A stretch of DNA of 37,200 bases from Gaiellasilicea sp035645095. Its GTDB lineage: Bacteria > Actinomycetota > Thermoleophilia > Gaiellales > Gaiellaceae. The stretch spans positions 1 to 37,200 of the forward strand of contig DASQNG010000044.1 in NCBI GenBank assembly GCA_035645095.1, written 5' to 3'. This document shows, in pieces, positions 15,059 to 23,557 of the stretch. The translations under genes were made by a program, and so were the position numbers. Each line of letters begins with the position of its first letter. The first letter of the stretch is position 1. Under the pieces are notes generated by a model, which was not told the DNA's origin, ran no database searches, and saw nothing but the letters and a program-made list of their open reading frames with translations.

Positions 15059-16315
15059 TTAGTCGCCGCGCAGGAAGTAGCGCTTCCCGACATCTTTGGC
15101 GATCCGCGGGAAGTGCTTCGCGGTCTCCGTCATCGTCGTGCGGAAGTGGAGCCCGCCCCAGACCCGGACGTCCTCCACGTCCGCCGTCAGCTCGTCGAGT
15201 TTCCCGTAGGTGCGGCTGGCACCGGTCGTCGTGCTCAGGAGCGTCAGCTCGACGTGCTTCGTGCCGAAGTACCGGTGCAGCGACTCGGTCAGGGCGGCCG
15301 TGAAGCAGGCGTGCCCCGACGGGTACTCCGGGTGGTTTCCGACGACGAGCGGGGCCCACCCCGGCTCGGGCTCCGTCCTCGGGTTCCCGTCCGAGTCGGC
15401 ACGGGCGATCGCGTGGTTCGGGCGCCAGAACAGGTAGTGGTACTTCGCCTCCCAGCAGGCGAGCATCGTGTCCGCTGCGGCGACGTTGAAGTAGCCGAAG
15501 AGACGCGCGGACTCGCGCACATCGAGGCCTCTCGCGACCGCGAGGCCGCGGAGGGCACGGTTGAACTGGACGAACGGGCTGTCCTGGAAGAAGCGGACGC
15601 CGGCGGTCTGCTCCGCCGTCCGCACGCTGCTCGCGACGCGACCGTACGCCTGCACTTCGGCGACGTCCGCCGCGTACCGCTTGCTCGTGAGCGCGTACGG
15701 GGCGTCGGGCCGGTAGTCCGCGGGCGAGGCGTGGGTGAACGGGCGCACGTGCGGGAGCTTCACGTCGACCGGCGTCGTCGGCGCGATCGGCTCGAACACG
15801 CCGGGACCGGGCGTCGGCTGCACGTACGGGACGGCGTCGTCGAACCCGTCGCCGGAGCGCGCCGCGAGCATGCCGGCGGCGGCGGCGGCGCCGGCGGCCG
15901 TGCCCGCCTCCCTCGCCGGCCCCTCGGGCACCTCCGCCAGGTACGAGTCGTACGCGGACTGCACACTCGCCGCCTGCGCCGGCACCCGCGCGACGAGGAC
16001 GTCCCTCGCCGCCTGCGCGACCGCCGCCTCGACCGACGCGCCCGGCGCAGCGGTGACATCCGTCGCGAACGGTGCGAGCCCTTCCTCGACGGCAGCGACG
16101 GCGTCGTAGATCGCTCCCTGCACCATGCCGCCGAGGACGCTGCTGCTCGCGGGCGTACGGCCGGCGGCGATCGCCGAGGTCGCGACGGCATTCCAATGGA
16201 CGACGGCGTTCTCCGGCGGGAGCGCCGCCGGCGCGACGGCGGTGCGCGCCGCCCCGGCGACGAGCGCCAGGACGATCGTGGCCGCGGCCGCGAAGAACGT
16301 GATTCTCGGGGTCAT
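15059..16315 (-). CDS. Vanadium-dependent haloperoxidase family protein, secreted
   Basis: 418 residues from ATG 16315, which overlaps the upstream stop (ATGA). A signal peptide occupies about 1-26. The vanadate pocket of the PAP2/haloperoxidase superfamily is intact: Lys291 and Arg298 with the K-x6-R spacing (AKYHYLFWRPN), the SGH triad at 333-335 (YPSGHACF), and Arg384 plus His390 (RVWGGLH). The protein probably oxidises halide with peroxide outside the membrane; a phosphatase activity cannot be excluded because the fold and residues are shared. Longer in-frame starts run through the small gene upstream and are less likely. Confidence 0.9.
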   Translation of the reverse strand: MTPRITFFAAAATIVLALVAGAARTAVAPAALPPENAVVHWNAVATSAIAAGRTPASSSVLGGMVQGAIYDAVAAVEEGLAPFATDVTAAPGASVEAAVAQAARDVLVARVPAQAASVQSAYDSYLAEVPEGPAREAGTAAGAAAAAGMLAARSGDGFDDAVPYVQPTPGPGVFEPIAPTTPVDVKLPHVRPFTHASPADYRPDAPYALTSKRYAADVAEVQAYGRVASSVRTAEQTAGVRFFQDSPFVQFNRALRGLAVARGLDVRESARLFGYFNVAAADTMLACWEAKYHYLFWRPNHAIARADSDGNPRTEPEPGWAPLVVGNHPEYPSGHACFTAALTESLHRYFGTKHVELTLLSTTTGASRTYGKLDELTADVEDVRVWGGLHFRTTMTETAKHFPRIAKDVGKRYFLRGD

Positions 16316-16584
16316 GCGAACTCCTCTCCGGCGAGAACCGCTTCGACGACGCGGACTGCATCGAGGTCGCCCCGCTCGGCAGCGAGCGCGGCGTCTCCGA
16401 GCGTGGGCGCGACGAAGACGAAGAAGCAGATCTCGTCCTCGGGAACATGGATGGACCGGTCGAAGCGGACGCGCGTCCCCGTGCGCGTCAGCTCCTCGGC
16501 GGCCGAGCGCGCCCGCACGTCCCACGCCGCGAGCGACGGAGCGTTGCCGCGGGAGAGGTACGTCTCGACGAGGTAGCTCGGCAT
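16312..16584 (-). CDS. DUF4242-like small protein
   Basis: 90 residues beginning PSYLVETYL and containing RVRFDRSIHVPEDEICFFVF, the pattern of DUF4242 / SCO4226-like ferredoxin-fold small proteins, some of which bind nickel. It has its own -10 (TACCGT) and is translationally coupled to the haloperoxidase by a 4-bp overlap. It may be a metal- or product-sensing accessory to that enzyme; function is not established. Confidence 0.72.
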   Translation of the reverse strand: MPSYLVETYLSRGNAPSLAAWDVRARSAAEELTRTGTRVRFDRSIHVPEDEICFFVFVAPTLGDAALAAERGDLDAVRVVEAVLAGEEFA

Positions 16585-16590
16585 GCGGCG

Positions 16591-16596
16591 ACGGTA
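16591..16596 (-). promoter_or_regulatory. Leaderless -10 (TACCGT) of the DUF4242-like/haloperoxidase operon
   Basis: TACCGT ends 6 nt before ATG 16584 on the minus strand, and lies between this operon and the end of the LuxR-type regulator gene. Confidence 0.45.
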
Positions 16597-16621
16597 CGAG
16601 CGCCCGTCGCGGCAGGAAACG

Positions 16622-19339
16622 TCAGAACGTCCGAACTTTGCCCGCGAGCTCCGTCCGCGAGCGGACGCCGAGCTTGGCGTAGATGTGCGTGAGGTGGCTC
16701 GCGACCGTGCGCTCGCCGAGGAAGAGCGTCGCGGCGACCTCGCGGTTCGTCATCCCGCCGGCGACGAGCCGCGCGACGCGCCGCTCGGCCGGCGTCAGCT
16801 CCTCGACCCTCGTGCGCCCTCCGATGTGGCCGAGCTCCTCGCGCGCGCGCTCCTCCCACGTCGCCGCGCCGAGCGAGGCGAAGACGGCACGTGCGGCCTC
16901 GATCGCGTCTCGCGCGGGACGCTTGCGGCGTGCGCGGCGGCCGACGATCCCGAGCGCGAGGAGCGCGCGGCCGCGGCCGAACGGATCGCCGGCGCGCTCG
17001 TGGCGGGCCGTTGCCTCCTCGAGCAGGGAGACCGCGTCGGCAACCGTGCCTTCGGCGGCCGCGAGCAGGCCGCGGCACCGCAGCACGTGTGCGAGCACCC
17101 ACTCCCGCCCGACCCGCTCCGCCGCCGCCTCCCAGTTGTCGACGACGGACCTCGCCGCCTGCGGGCGTCCGAGCGCCAGCAGCGCGTCCACGTACTCGGA
17201 GCGCCACCAGCGGAGGTTCGGCTCGCCCCAGTCGGCTGCATCCGCCACCTCCTCCGCGCGCGCGAACCACGCGACCGCGCCGGCGGCGTCGCCGCTCCAG
17301 TGGTCGACCACGCCCTGCAGCGCGACGATGCCGCCGACGAGCGCTCCGGCCCGCTCCGCGAGCTCACGGCCACGCGCGGCGTACTCGCTCGCTCGCGCCA
17401 GGTCGCCGCGGTACAGCGCGACGAGGCCGAGCGGGAACATGTGCTGCGGCGGCGTGCGACCGTACTCGGCGCCGACGGCACGCACGTGCTCCGCGTGCCG
17501 CTCCGCGACGTCCCAACGACCCGCACGCCACTCGACGAGCGACAGGAACCAGAGCGGGAGTGCGGCTGCCCGCTCGTCGCGGTCACGCCAGTCCTCGTGC
17601 CGCGCTTGCAGCAGCGCCCGCGCACGCTCGGTCTCGACCGACCACGAGAGCACGTGGCCGAGCGTCGCCGCCGCCTGCTGAAGCTGCCGCTCGTCGCGCG
17701 ACCGGATGGCGAGCTCGTACGCCCGCTCCGCGAGCGCCCGCCCCTCGGGGTCGCCCTGGTCGAAGCGCAGGAGCGCGAGCGTCAGGAGCGCGCTGCCGCG
17801 CAGGTCGTCGTCGCCGACCTCCTCTGCGAGCGCGACCGCGGCGTGCGCGTGCGGCTCGGCCCAGCGCCGGCCGCGACTGGAGCGCGCGAGGTACGCGAGA
17901 CGCTCGTGGAGCAGCGCCTGCAGCCGCGTGTCCCCGGCCGCTTCGTCGAGCGCCTGTTCGAGCAGGGGAACCGCGCCCGGCAGATCGTCGATCTCGGCGA
18001 GGAGCGCCAGCGCCTCCGCGCGCTCCGGCCCGGCAACGGCGGTCGCGACGAGCTCCTGTGCGAGCCTCCGCCCGCGGGGACGGTCGCCGGCGCGGAGGTG
18101 GACGCGCGCGGCGACGGCGGTGCGCCGCCGACGGGCGGCGACGTCCTGCCGCGGGGTCGTCCGCAGCGCGTGCTCGGCGAGCTCGGCAGCGACGACGGGC
18201 GCGCCGCGGGCGAGCGCGGTCGCGGCCGCCTCGTCGAGCTCGGCCGCGGTCGCTGCGTCAGGCGCTTCGGTCGCGAGCGCACGCTGGCGCGCGCGGGCGA
18301 CGGGATCGTCGGCGAGCTCGGCCGCGCGATCGTGCGCGGCGCGCCGTTCGGCCGGAGACGCCGCCTGGTAGAGCACGGACGCGAACAGCGGGTGCGTGAA
18401 CCGCACCGTGCCGTCCCGCACCTCGACGACGTGAGCCGCGACCGCCGGGGCGAGCGCCGCGCCGGCGACCGAGTCGGCCGGGAGCCGCCCGTGGGCGCAC
18501 GCGAGCAGGAGCGACGGCCGTGTGTCGGCCGGCAGCCGGTCGAGGCGAGCGGCCACGACCGCCTCGAGCGACGCCGGCACCGGCAGCGGCTGTGTCGGAT
18601 CCGACTCGTCCGGCAGCGCGCGGGCGAGCTCGAGGGCGAAGAACGGGTTGCCGCCCGCCATCTCGTGCAGCCGCAGGAGCGCGGGGCGCGAGAGCACGCG
18701 GCCGAGGCGCTGCTGCAGGATCTGCTGCAGTGCGCCGGGTGTCATCCCGCCGACGTGGAGGCGGCGAAGCCCCTCTTCGGGGAGCGCCAGCAGGAGCGTG
18801 GGCTGTGCGGCGCCCTCGCCGAGCCGGGATGCGAGGAGCGGCCGCACGTGCGTGGGCGGCACGCGCCGCAACGCGAACGCGAGCGCGTCCGCGGAGGAGC
18901 CGTCGAGCCACTGCACGTCGTCGACCGCGAGCACGACCGGTGCGCGCGCGCCGAGCAGCTGCAGGACCGACCGGACGGCGACGGCGAGCGTGCGCGGGTC
19001 GAGCCCTTCACCGGGGTCGTCGGTCAGGAGCAGCGCGAGCTCGAGCGCCCGTCGCCGCGGCGCTGGCAGCTCTGCGAGAACCTCGTCCAGCACGCCTTCG
19101 AAGAGGTCGCCGAGCGCGGCGTGCCCGAGCCCGAGCTCGACCTGCGCCGGCCGCGCCGCGAGCACCCGCAGCCCACGCGCACGAGCCTCGGCGACTCCTG
19201 CCGACCAGAGCGTCGACTTGCCGACCCCGGCCTCGCCTTCGAGCACGAGCGCCCCAGGCGGGGCACCGTCAACGAACGCGCGCAGCGCGCTGAGCTCCTC
19301 GTCCCTTCCCACCACCTCGACGGCCATGTCCGGCCGCAT
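16622..19339 (-). CDS. LuxR-family ATP-binding transcriptional regulator (LAL/MalT-like)
   Basis: 905 residues. An N-terminal AAA/NACHT-like ATPase carries Walker A GEAGVGKST (35-43) and Walker B VVLAVDDVQWLD (about 135-146). A long alpha-helical repeat region (TPR-like, about 400-840) follows. A C-terminal LuxR helix-turn-helix of about 58 residues begins LTPAERRVARLVAGGMTNRE. These are signal-gated activators that oligomerise with ATP. The gene lies 37 bp upstream of the DUF4242/haloperoxidase pair on the same strand, so it may control them. Start: ATG 19339, or ATG 19327 four codons in. Confidence 0.92.
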   Translation of the reverse strand: MRPDMAVEVVGRDEELSALRAFVDGAPPGALVLEGEAGVGKSTLWSAGVAEARARGLRVLAARPAQVELGLGHAALGDLFEGVLDEVLAELPAPRRRALELALLLTDDPGEGLDPRTLAVAVRSVLQLLGARAPVVLAVDDVQWLDGSSADALAFALRRVPPTHVRPLLASRLGEGAAQPTLLLALPEEGLRRLHVGGMTPGALQQILQQRLGRVLSRPALLRLHEMAGGNPFFALELARALPDESDPTQPLPVPASLEAVVAARLDRLPADTRPSLLLACAHGRLPADSVAGAALAPAVAAHVVEVRDGTVRFTHPLFASVLYQAASPAERRAAHDRAAELADDPVARARQRALATEAPDAATAAELDEAAATALARGAPVVAAELAEHALRTTPRQDVAARRRRTAVAARVHLRAGDRPRGRRLAQELVATAVAGPERAEALALLAEIDDLPGAVPLLEQALDEAAGDTRLQALLHERLAYLARSSRGRRWAEPHAHAAVALAEEVGDDDLRGSALLTLALLRFDQGDPEGRALAERAYELAIRSRDERQLQQAAATLGHVLSWSVETERARALLQARHEDWRDRDERAAALPLWFLSLVEWRAGRWDVAERHAEHVRAVGAEYGRTPPQHMFPLGLVALYRGDLARASEYAARGRELAERAGALVGGIVALQGVVDHWSGDAAGAVAWFARAEEVADAADWGEPNLRWWRSEYVDALLALGRPQAARSVVDNWEAAAERVGREWVLAHVLRCRGLLAAAEGTVADAVSLLEEATARHERAGDPFGRGRALLALGIVGRRARRKRPARDAIEAARAVFASLGAATWEERAREELGHIGGRTRVEELTPAERRVARLVAGGMTNREVAATLFLGERTVASHLTHIYAKLGVRSRTELAGKVRTF

Positions 19340-19399
19340 CGTGGCACGCTGCAGGGGAGACGTCAGCCGCAGCAGGTGGCGCCGCCGCGGCGGGACACG

Positions 19400-19405
19400 T
19401 AGCCT
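19400..19405 (+). promoter_or_regulatory. Leaderless -10 (TAGCCT) of the Ig-like/tail-tube pair
   Basis: TAGCCT, 6 nt (CGGCGC), ATG 19412. Confidence 0.5.
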
Positions 19406-19411
19406 CGGCGC

Positions 19412-19807
19412 ATGCGCGGGCCGAGCGACGCCGACGTCATCCTGGACGTCGTCTGCGAGCGTGGGCTGCTGTCACTCGTGCTCGCGAACATCGGCGACCG
19501 TCCGGCTCACGCGGTCCGCGTGAAGCTCGACGGCCCGATGCGCGGGCTCGGCGGTGCGAAACGCATCGACCGGCTCGCGCTCTTCCGCAAGCTGGAGTTC
19601 CTCGCGCCGAGGAGGTCGATCGAGGTCTTCGTCGACCGCAGCGACTCGTACTACGGCCGCGAGGAGCCGACCCGGCTGACGGCGACGGTCGCGTGGCGGA
19701 CGGACGACGGCGAGCGCCGCACGCGGACGATCCGCCACGACCTCGAGATCTACCGTGATCTCGTCACCATCGACAGGGAGGTGCCGCACCGTGCCGGCCA
19801 AGCGTGA
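19412..19807 (+). CDS. Conserved-looking hypothetical protein, predicted beta-sandwich
   Basis: 131 residues, no signal peptide and no membrane helix. The pattern LSLVLANIGDRPAHAVRVKL resembles the strand-turn-strand of CARDB/Ig-like domains, and LTATVAWRTDDGERRTRTI resembles a following hairpin. I do not recognise a family. Its last 17 bp overlap the tail-tube gene, so the two are translated together. It could be a chaperone, cap or adaptor for the tube-like protein. Confidence 0.7.
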   Translation: MRGPSDADVILDVVCERGLLSLVLANIGDRPAHAVRVKLDGPMRGLGGAKRIDRLALFRKLEFLAPRRSIEVFVDRSDSYYGREEPTRLTATVAWRTDDGERRTRTIRHDLEIYRDLVTIDREVPHRAGQA

Positions 19808-20225
19808 CAACCCCTACGGGAACTTCAACTTCGTCGTCGAGCTCGGCGGCGGCGACGAGGCCGGCTTCAGCCAGATCGAGCTCCCGGGGGGCGAGGTCGA
19901 GGTGATCGAGTACCGCGAAGGCTCCGACCGCGCCTCGTCGGCGCGGAAGCTGCCGGGCCGCACCAGCTACCCGAACGTCGTCCTCCGGCGCGGCGTCGCC
20001 GGGCGCACCGACCTCTTCGAGTGGTGGCGCGCGATCCGTGACGGCCAGCCGGACCGGCGGAACGTCGTGATCACGGTGCTCGACGAGCAGCGCCAGCCCG
20101 CCCAGCGGTGGGTGTTGCGGAACGCCTGGCCGGCGAAGATCGCGTACGGGCCCCTCGACGCACGGGGCAACGAGGTCGTGATCGAGACGCTGGAGCTCGC
20201 GCACGAGGGATTCGAGCTCGACTGA
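19791..20225 (+). CDS. Phage/eCIS-type tail tube protein (T4 gp19-like), orphan
   Basis: 144 residues from GTG 19791, preceded by AGGGAGG about 9 nt upstream. It matches the conserved phage tail region protein family that includes Afp1/Pvc1 and T4 gp19-like tubes: DNPYGNFNFVVEL at the start, then IEYREG, KLPGRTSYPNVVLRRG, WWRAIRDG, and the C-terminal RNAWPAKI...VVIETLELAHEG. Such subunits stack into the inner tube of contractile injection systems. No sheath, baseplate, spike or tail-tape gene is visible nearby, so this is an isolated two-gene unit. It could be a domesticated relic or a free-standing tube. Confidence 0.88.
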   Translation: MPAKRDNPYGNFNFVVELGGGDEAGFSQIELPGGEVEVIEYREGSDRASSARKLPGRTSYPNVVLRRGVAGRTDLFEWWRAIRDGQPDRRNVVITVLDEQRQPAQRWVLRNAWPAKIAYGPLDARGNEVVIETLELAHEGFELD

Positions 20226-20247
20226 CCTCGAGGCGCAGTTCGGAGGG

Positions 20248-21108
20248 CTAGAGCCCCAGGCGCTCGAGCGTCGCGTCGTCGCGGCGCCAGCGCGGGCGCA
20301 CCTTGACGACGAGCTCGAGGAAGACCCGCCGGCCGAGCAGCGCCTCGATCTCGGGGCGCGCGCGGATGCCGATCTCGCGGATCATCGCGCCGCGCTTGCC
20401 GACGAGGATCTGCTTCTGGGACTCGGTCTCGACGAGGACGAAGGCGCGCAGGACCTTCCCCTCGAGCTCGTCGAGCTCGACGGAGATCGAGTGCGGCACC
20501 TCGTCGCGCGTGAGCTGGAGCGCCTTCTCCCGGATCAGCTCCGTGATCCGCTCCTCGTCGCGCTGATCCGTCACCGCCTCCCGCGAGAAGTGGGGCTGCC
20601 CCTCCGGCAGCAGCTGGACGAGGTCGGCGCGCAGCTCGTCGAGGCCGTCCTTCGTCTTCGCGCTGACCGGGTGCAGCGCGTGGAAGTCGCCGAGCGCGGC
20701 GCCGGCCTTCATGGCGGTCACGATGTGGCTCGGCTTCAGGTTGTCGACCTTGTTCACGGCGACGATCACCGGCTTGCCGAGCCCGTAGACGCGCCGCGCG
20801 ATGAAGCGGTCGCCGCCGCCGACGCGGTCGCGCGCGGAGAGGACGAAGAGCACGACGTCGATGTCCTCGAAGGAGGTGTCGACCGTGCGCTGCATCCGCT
20901 CGGTGAGTTTGTCCATCGGCCGTTGGAACCCCGGCAGGTCGACGAGGACGAGCTGCCAGTCGTCGCCGTTCGCGACGCCGTAGATGCGGTTGCGGGTCGT
21001 GTTCGGGACACGCGACGTGATCGCGACCTTGTCTCCGACGAGCGCGTTCACGAGCGTCGACTTGCCGACGTTCGGCCGCCCTGCGACCGCGACGAAGCCG
21101 GCTCTCAC
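20248..21108 (-). CDS. era: GTPase Era
   Basis: 286 residues from GTG 21108, which overlaps the cdd stop (GTGA). Binds the 3' end of 16S rRNA and helps 30S assembly. G1 is GRPNVGKST, G3 DLPGF, G4 NKVD. The C-terminal KH domain contains ILVGKRGAMIREIGIRAR. A longer open frame upstream begins inside cdd and has no family-like sequence. Last gene of the phoH-ybeY-dgkA-cdd-era operon; convergent with the tail-tube gene. Confidence 0.96.
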   Translation of the reverse strand: MRAGFVAVAGRPNVGKSTLVNALVGDKVAITSRVPNTTRNRIYGVANGDDWQLVLVDLPGFQRPMDKLTERMQRTVDTSFEDIDVVLFVLSARDRVGGGDRFIARRVYGLGKPVIVAVNKVDNLKPSHIVTAMKAGAALGDFHALHPVSAKTKDGLDELRADLVQLLPEGQPHFSREAVTDQRDEERITELIREKALQLTRDEVPHSISVELDELEGKVLRAFVLVETESQKQILVGKRGAMIREIGIRARPEIEALLGRRVFLELVVKVRPRWRRDDATLERLGL

Positions 21109-21470
21109 AGGTCGTCGAACGTCTCGGGCAGCAGCTCGGCCGGGGCGAGCGTGACGACGCGGCCGCCGTTCCGGAAGATCACACGGTCGAACCTCATCTG
21201 CCAGAGCCACTGCCTGCAGCCGCCGCACGGCGAGGCGTTGACGGCGATCGCCTCGAAGTCGCCGGGGCCGTACCCCTGCGTGACGGCGGTCGAGATCGCG
21301 TTCTTCTCACCGCACACCGTCAGCGGGTACGCGGCGTTCTCGACGTTCACGCCCTCGACGACCGTGCCGTCGCGCAGCAGCACCGCCACGCCGACGTGGA
21401 AGTTAGAGTAGGGCGCGTACGCATGCTCGGCGATCGCGTCCGCGCGGCTGAGGAGCTCGTCGTCGGTCAT
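21105..21470 (-). CDS. cdd: Cytidine deaminase
   Basis: 121 residues. Deaminates (deoxy)cytidine to (deoxy)uridine in pyrimidine salvage. The zinc site is complete: NVENAAYPLTVCGEKNA (Cys plus catalytic Glu) and SPCGGCRQ (two Cys). The length is that of the homotetrameric type. The start overlaps the upstream stop (ATGA) and its own stop overlaps the era GTG. Confidence 0.96.
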   Translation of the reverse strand: MTDDELLSRADAIAEHAYAPYSNFHVGVAVLLRDGTVVEGVNVENAAYPLTVCGEKNAISTAVTQGYGPGDFEAIAVNASPCGGCRQWLWQMRFDRVIFRNGGRVVTLAPAELLPETFDDL

Positions 21471-22189
21471 GCGGTCAGCTGGAAGACGGCCAGCGTAACG
21501 AGCGCCCCGAGGACGGCCCCGTAGAAGACCTCCGCCGCGGTGTGGACACCCGACTCGACGCGCGTCTGCGCGACGAGCAGCGCCATGATCAGCGCGAGCG
21601 ACGAGACGAGGAACCGACGCCCACTGTCGTCGAGGGCCAGCGTGATCGCCATCCAGCCGGCGAACGCGATCGCGGCGTGCCCCGACGGCAGGCCGCCCCG
21701 GAGCGGCGAGCCGCTGCCCGTGAGCGCCTTCGTCGCGATCACGACGATCACGGTGAGCACCAGGGCGATCAGCGTCAGTTCCGCGGGCGCGTCCGAGAGC
21801 CGGTCGAGCAGCCGCGAGCTCCGGTCGGCGACGCGGTCGGAGAAGATGAGATAGCCGACGGCGACGGCGACCGAACTCGCGATCAGCACGGCGCCCGCGG
21901 CGATGTCCTTCGCGAGCTTCGCCATCGGGTCGAACGACGTGGTCGCCACGTCGACCGCGCCCTCGACCGCGGTGTTCACCATCTCCGTGATCAGGACGAA
22001 GGCGATCGCGAGCAGGAGGACGATCAGCTCGAGCCGGTCGACGCCGGCGGCGAGCGCCGCGACCAGGACGGCGATCGCGACCGCGAAGTGGATCCGCATG
22101 TTCCGCTGCGTGCGGAGCACGTGGATGATCCCCTCGAACGCGAAGTTGAAGCTCTCGACGATCGAGGGCGCACGGCGCCGGCCGCTCAC
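21467..22189 (-). CDS. Diacylglycerol/undecaprenol kinase fused to PAP2 phosphatase
   Basis: 240 residues from GTG 22189, which overlaps the ybeY stop (GTGA). N-terminal DgkA module: ESFNFAFEGI, then EMVNTAVEGAVD and MAKLAKDIAAGAVL, the kinase signature. The C-terminal PAP2 module has LPSGHAAIAFAG and TRVESGVHTAAEVFYG, in which the usual final Asp is Glu. Together it could phosphorylate undecaprenol and also dephosphorylate a lipid phosphate, controlling the carrier-lipid pool for cell-wall synthesis. About six membrane helices. Fusion of kinase and phosphatase in one chain is known in other bacteria. Confidence 0.88.
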   Translation of the reverse strand: MSGRRRAPSIVESFNFAFEGIIHVLRTQRNMRIHFAVAIAVLVAALAAGVDRLELIVLLLAIAFVLITEMVNTAVEGAVDVATTSFDPMAKLAKDIAAGAVLIASSVAVAVGYLIFSDRVADRSSRLLDRLSDAPAELTLIALVLTVIVVIATKALTGSGSPLRGGLPSGHAAIAFAGWMAITLALDDSGRRFLVSSLALIMALLVAQTRVESGVHTAAEVFYGAVLGALVTLAVFQLTA

Positions 22190-22560
22190 GTGTGCGCCGC
22201 CTCCCGCGCCTCCATCTCCTCGCCGTGATCGTGGCCGAGCAGGTGGAGGAGGCCGTGCACGAGCGGCCGCCGCCAGTCGTCCCCGACGACTTGCGGGCAG
22301 AGGACGACGTCTCCGAGCGCCCGCGGGACGCCCGCCGGCACCTCGTCGCGGGCGTCGAGCGGGAAGGAGAGGACGTCGGTCGCCTCGTCGAGCCCGAGGT
22401 GCTCCCGCTTCAGCGTACGCATCTCCTCCCGGCCGACGAACGCCAGCCCGAGCTCGCCGTCCGCGACACCCTCGGCCTCGAGCACCCGTCGCGCCAGCTC
22501 GGCCGCCTGGTCGGCCTCGACCGGCACGCCGCTCCGGTTGTCGACCTCGACCTCGACCAT
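22186..22560 (-). CDS. ybeY: Endoribonuclease YbeY (rRNA maturation factor)
   Basis: 124 residues. Zinc-dependent RNase for 16S rRNA 3' maturation and ribosome quality control. The metal motif HGLLHLLGHDH (H-x3-H-x5-H) is complete, and DVLSFPL and GDVVLCP are family strings. It begins 5 bp after the phoH stop. Confidence 0.95.
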   Translation of the reverse strand: MVEVEVDNRSGVPVEADQAAELARRVLEAEGVADGELGLAFVGREEMRTLKREHLGLDEATDVLSFPLDARDEVPAGVPRALGDVVLCPQVVGDDWRRPLVHGLLHLLGHDHGEEMEAREAAHT

Positions 22561-22565
22561 CCGCG

Positions 22566-23525
22566 TCAGTGCTTGCGCGCCGTGCCGGTCTCTTCGGCGT
22601 GGTGCTTGTACGCCTCCACGATCCGCTGCACGAGCTTGTGGCGCACGACATCCTGATGCGTGAACTCCACGAACGCGATCCCGTCGAGACGACCGAGGAT
22701 CTCCCGCACCTGGATCAGCCCCGACGCCTGGTCGCGCGGCAGGTCGATCTGCGTGACGTCGCCGGTGACGACCACGCGCGAGCCGAAGCCGAGCCGCGTC
22801 AGGAACATCTGCATCTGCTCCGGACTGGTGTTCTGCGCCTCGTCGAGGATGATGAAGCTGTCGTTCAGCGTCCGGCCCCGCATGAACGCGAGCGGCGCGA
22901 CCTCGATCGTGCCGCGCTCCATGAACCCGGCCAGCTTCTCGGCGTCCATCATGTCGTAGAGCGCGTCGAAGAGCGGGCGCAGGTACGGGTCGACCTTCGC
23001 CAGCATGTCGCCCGGCAGGAAGCCCAGCCGCTCCCCGGCCTCGACCGCAGGGCGGGTGAGGATGATGCGCCCGACCTGCTTCTCCGACAGCGCGGCCACG
23101 GCGAGCGCCATCGCGAGGTACGTCTTGCCCGTGCCGGCCGGGCCGATGCCGAAGGTGACGGTGGAGGTGCGAATCGCGTCGACGTAGCGCTTCTGGGTCA
23201 GCGTCTTCGGCGCGATCTTCTTGCCGCGGTGGCGCCAGACGACGTCGTCGAAGACCTCGCGGATGTCGTCCGTCTGCTCGAGCGCCGCGACGACGGCGCC
23301 GACCGTGTCCGGACCGATGTCGTGCCCGCTCTCGACGAGCTCGACGAGCTCGTCGACGACGGCCCGCGCGGCGACGACCCGCCGCTCGTCGCCCTCGATC
23401 GTGAGCTGGTTGCCGCGCAGGCGCAGCGTGCAGTCGAGCTTGTCGCGCAGCGAGTCGAGCACGCCGTCCCCGACGCCTGCGAGCTCGGCGGCGACGTCGT
23501 TCGGGACGGACAGGACTTCCTGCAT
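22566..23525 (-). CDS. PhoH-family ATPase (PhoL type)
   Basis: 319 residues from ATG 23525; the longer open frame upstream overlaps the divergent gene and is not family-like. An N-terminal KH-like domain is followed by the PhoH ATPase with Walker A GPAGTGKT, Walker B FIILDEAQN, and GDVTQIDLP. Its usual partner YbeY is immediately downstream, so a role in RNA processing or ribosome maturation is likely. The -10 TAGACT sits 7 nt upstream. Confidence 0.94.
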   Translation of the reverse strand: MQEVLSVPNDVAAELAGVGDGVLDSLRDKLDCTLRLRGNQLTIEGDERRVVAARAVVDELVELVESGHDIGPDTVGAVVAALEQTDDIREVFDDVVWRHRGKKIAPKTLTQKRYVDAIRTSTVTFGIGPAGTGKTYLAMALAVAALSEKQVGRIILTRPAVEAGERLGFLPGDMLAKVDPYLRPLFDALYDMMDAEKLAGFMERGTIEVAPLAFMRGRTLNDSFIILDEAQNTSPEQMQMFLTRLGFGSRVVVTGDVTQIDLPRDQASGLIQVREILGRLDGIAFVEFTHQDVVRHKLVQRIVEAYKHHAEETGTARKH

Positions 23526-23532
23526 CGCTCGC

Positions 23533-23538
23533 AGTCTA
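23533..23538 (-). promoter_or_regulatory. Leaderless -10 (TAGACT) of the phoH operon
   Basis: TAGACT, then 7 nt (GCGAGCG), then ATG 23525. It lies in the 32-bp gap shared with the divergent Clp-PCRF gene. Confidence 0.55.
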
Positions 23539-23557
23539 GGAGCAGAATGCGAGTGGA

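Noticed and set aside
11651..16576. 1641-residue plus-strand open frame
   Set aside because: It spans three real plus-strand genes in a different frame, a terminator hairpin and an antisense gene; no domain is recognisable.
20245..20256. GGGCT-AG-AGCCC hairpin at the era stop
   Set aside because: Five base pairs in a GC-rich background is expected by chance.
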